Part shown: positions 62,542-64,000 of the stretch, one piece after another
How the letters are laid out: every line of letters starts with the position of its first letter
Position numbering within the stretch: the first letter of the stretch is position 1
DNA from: Paenibacillus massiliensis 2301065 = DSM 16942
GTDB taxonomy: Bacteria; Bacillota; Bacilli; Paenibacillales; Paenibacillaceae
Direction: 5' to 3'
DNA length: 64,000 nt
Assembly: GCF_000377505.1 (NCBI RefSeq)
Contig: NZ_KB898185.1
Location: 744,001 to 808,000 of the forward strand
Notes under the pieces: generated by a model
What the model was told of the DNA's origin: nothing
Seen by the model: only the letters and a program-made list of their open reading frames with translations
Databases searched by the model: none
Made by a program: the position numbers and the translations under genes

Positions 62542-63895
62542 CTGCCACATTAATAAATTGTCTATAGGCTGCTTTATTCTCTGGTGATGTATACTTTTGA
62601 TAATATTCATACCTTACACCCTTATTAATATACGATTCATTATTAATCGATGCAGATTTTCCGAGACATTCTAATAAGAAAGTAAAGCCCTCTTCATACA
62701 TTCCTTTATCCATGTAATACTTTGCCAACTCACTAGTTAAATGTGTAAATCGCTCCGTAATTATTTGTTGAGTATAGACACCTATCTTAATTTGTTCATT
62801 CAAGAAAAATTGAATTTCTGCTTTAAACTTTTCCAGAACATCATCTACATTTAAGTTGTATCGGTTAGCTGCTTTAATTATGTTATCTATTACCGAGAGG
62901 GTTTCTTCTTTCTGAGCAGAGAAATAGGTAATATACTCTGGGATTACACTGGCGTCACCTGACATCAGTCTATTAACGTAAGTATTGGCAATGGACCATT
63001 CCTTGAATTGAGTTTTCCACTTAAGAGTAACCTCATCCTCCCCTTCGACCCAGCTCAAATCGGCATATCTCTGTATGTGCTGGAATGCCGACTCATAGTC
63101 TTTATTAGCGTCACAGACTTCTGCCTGAATCAGATGGGCAAATGCCCAATATACAAACGGAGGATACAAAGACTTCTCCACTTCGCTATCCTTTGCAGAA
63201 TCCCTATATCCTAGCCTATGAAAAACTTCTGCCTTACTTTCCAAAATCTCAGCAAACTTTCTCATTTTGGACCATTTTCGAAGTGATCGATATGTATTAA
63301 TTAGTTCTCGCAAGGCATCAAGCTGCATCAATTCATCTAAACGATCTATATAAGGCTCGAATTGAACGGCTATATCGTAATTCTTCTGGTGGTCATCGCT
63401 AGTCCGTATTTTGAACAGTCTGTATTGGCATACTGCCAGTCGCTCAGAATGCTGTTGTCTTTCACTGATGGCAAGATTCTCATACAGTAACTCGGCCGCC
63501 TTATGCTGTTCAAGCGCAAACAATTCCTCTGCAAGTTCAAATGTAAGCGGAGCATAGTACGTAACATTATCCATGAGTACGGATACAACTTGAGCTATGC
63601 AATCAAGTCTATTCAATTCTGTGCAGCGCTGTAAAAATGCTTTGACCCTGCGCCAGTCCACAGATGCATCTACTATATACTCTTGCACATAACGGCTATA
63701 AAAATAATCCTCTGGCTTTCCCAAGGCCCTCGTAACACAATCTAGCTGGTGCACAGACATGGCACGATTGCTCATGACCATACCACTAACTGTCCCTGCA
63801 TTAAGTCCAGCCAGAGTTGCAAATTGACTCATGTTCAACTTATGCTCTCGCAAATAATTTTGGATTTCTGCTTGTATCGTAGGTGTGATTTGCAT
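62531..63895 (-). CDS. AloR-like peptide-sensing regulator 2 (HTH-TPR)
   Basis: A 454-residue paralogue of the neighbouring regulator. It starts at an ATG after GGGTGG, giving MQITPTIQAEIQNYL. The HTH part (MSQFATLAGLNAGTVSGMVM) and the block DWRRVKAFLQRCTELNRLD then QVVSVLMDNVTYY are almost identical to regulator 1. The C-terminal repeats differ, as expected if the peptide specificity differs. An 18-codon upstream extension is rejected because it includes the ribosome site. It overlaps a short candidate peptide gene and precedes regulator 1 by 278 bases. Confidence 0.9.
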   Translation of the reverse strand: MQITPTIQAEIQNYLREHKLNMSQFATLAGLNAGTVSGMVMSNRAMSVHQLDCVTRALGKPEDYFYSRYVQEYIVDASVDWRRVKAFLQRCTELNRLDCIAQVVSVLMDNVTYYAPLTFELAEELFALEQHKAAELLYENLAISERQQHSERLAVCQYRLFKIRTSDDHQKNYDIAVQFEPYIDRLDELMQLDALRELINTYRSLRKWSKMRKFAEILESKAEVFHRLGYRDSAKDSEVEKSLYPPFVYWAFAHLIQAEVCDANKDYESAFQHIQRYADLSWVEGEDEVTLKWKTQFKEWSIANTYVNRLMSGDASVIPEYITYFSAQKEETLSVIDNIIKAANRYNLNVDDVLEKFKAEIQFFLNEQIKIGVYTQQIITERFTHLTSELAKYYMDKGMYEEGFTFLLECLGKSASINNESYINKGVRYEYYQKYTSPENKAAYRQFINVADET

Positions 63896-63989
63896 AGATA
63901 AACCACCCTTCCAGTATGAACTTATATCAAAAGAATACAGCCTCTGCAATTGAACATGTGAAGTTTATATTTCATTTTGAAACCATACT

Positions 63990-63999
63990 ATTATACCAA
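63990..63999 (-). promoter_or_regulatory. Extended -10 promoter of regulator 2
   Basis: The same TTGGTATAAT box as before regulator 1, 94 bases from its start codon. The -35 region lies outside the window. Confidence 0.6.
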
Positions 64000-64000
64000 G

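Overview
The window looks like a chromosomal segment of a spore-forming Firmicute of the Paenibacillaceae, most probably Paenibacillus. The reasons are the trmD-rimM-khpA-rpsP-ffh-ylxM and fapR-plsX-fabHDG-acpP-fabF-rnc gene orders, the sporulation genes ylbJ and a cotD-like coat gene, strong AGGAGG ribosome sites, SigA-type promoters, two PlcR/AimR-like peptide-sensing regulators of a type known from Paenibacillus, and large soluble hybrid kinases. The species is not named by anything visible.

Positions 1-25050 are mostly conserved core genome. A ylxM-driven operon (promoter 4057-4085) makes the SRP GTPase Ffh, S16, KhpA, RimM and TrmD. ftsY and smc form a second unit that ends in a terminator at 4919-4947. 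Upstream, fapR, plsX, fabH, fabD, fabG, acpP, fabF and rnc form the fatty-acid/phospholipid operon, with a FapR box at 17400-17416 and a terminator after rnc. yceD-rpmF has its own strong promoter and terminator. Then come tmcAL, the PDZ-Lon protease gene ylbL/sepM, ylbJ, coaD and rsmD, two overlapping genes of unknown function, and a small coat-protein gene.

Positions 25200-45500 are accessory and sensory. They hold an Axe2-like acetylxylan esterase, an AraC regulator, a GH42 beta-galactosidase, a TPR membrane protein, and an OmpR-type regulator tail-to-tail with a huge membrane hybrid kinase. They also hold two chemoreceptors, a GDSL esterase, a GNAT enzyme, a previously easy-to-miss 57-residue membrane protein, and a nucleotidyltransferase. 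The most striking pair here is a cobalamin-binding protein with a CarH-type W-x9-EH light-sensing motif, translationally coupled to a soluble hybrid histidine kinase. MarR and rpiA follow.

Positions 45566-58640 hold a stand-alone adenylation-thiolation-reductase (NRPS-like) enzyme, an alcohol dehydrogenase with a divergent HxlR regulator, a TraX-like membrane protein, and two drug-efflux-type MFS transporters, one with an intrinsic terminator in its leader. They also hold an alpha-xylosidase (yicI) with a divergent AraC regulator.

Positions 58649-64000 hold an immunity-protein-like cluster and a TPR protein. Upstream of these, and co-oriented, is a tandem pair of HTH-TPR regulators. Each overlaps at its 3' end a tiny open frame with a signal-peptide-like N-terminus: 32 codons ending in SIHGGG for the first and 24 codons for the second. 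This architecture matches the AloR-AloP (AimR-like) peptide quorum-sensing family and is the best candidate for an undescribed system in the window. Both regulators share an identical extended -10 element about 94 bases before their start codons.
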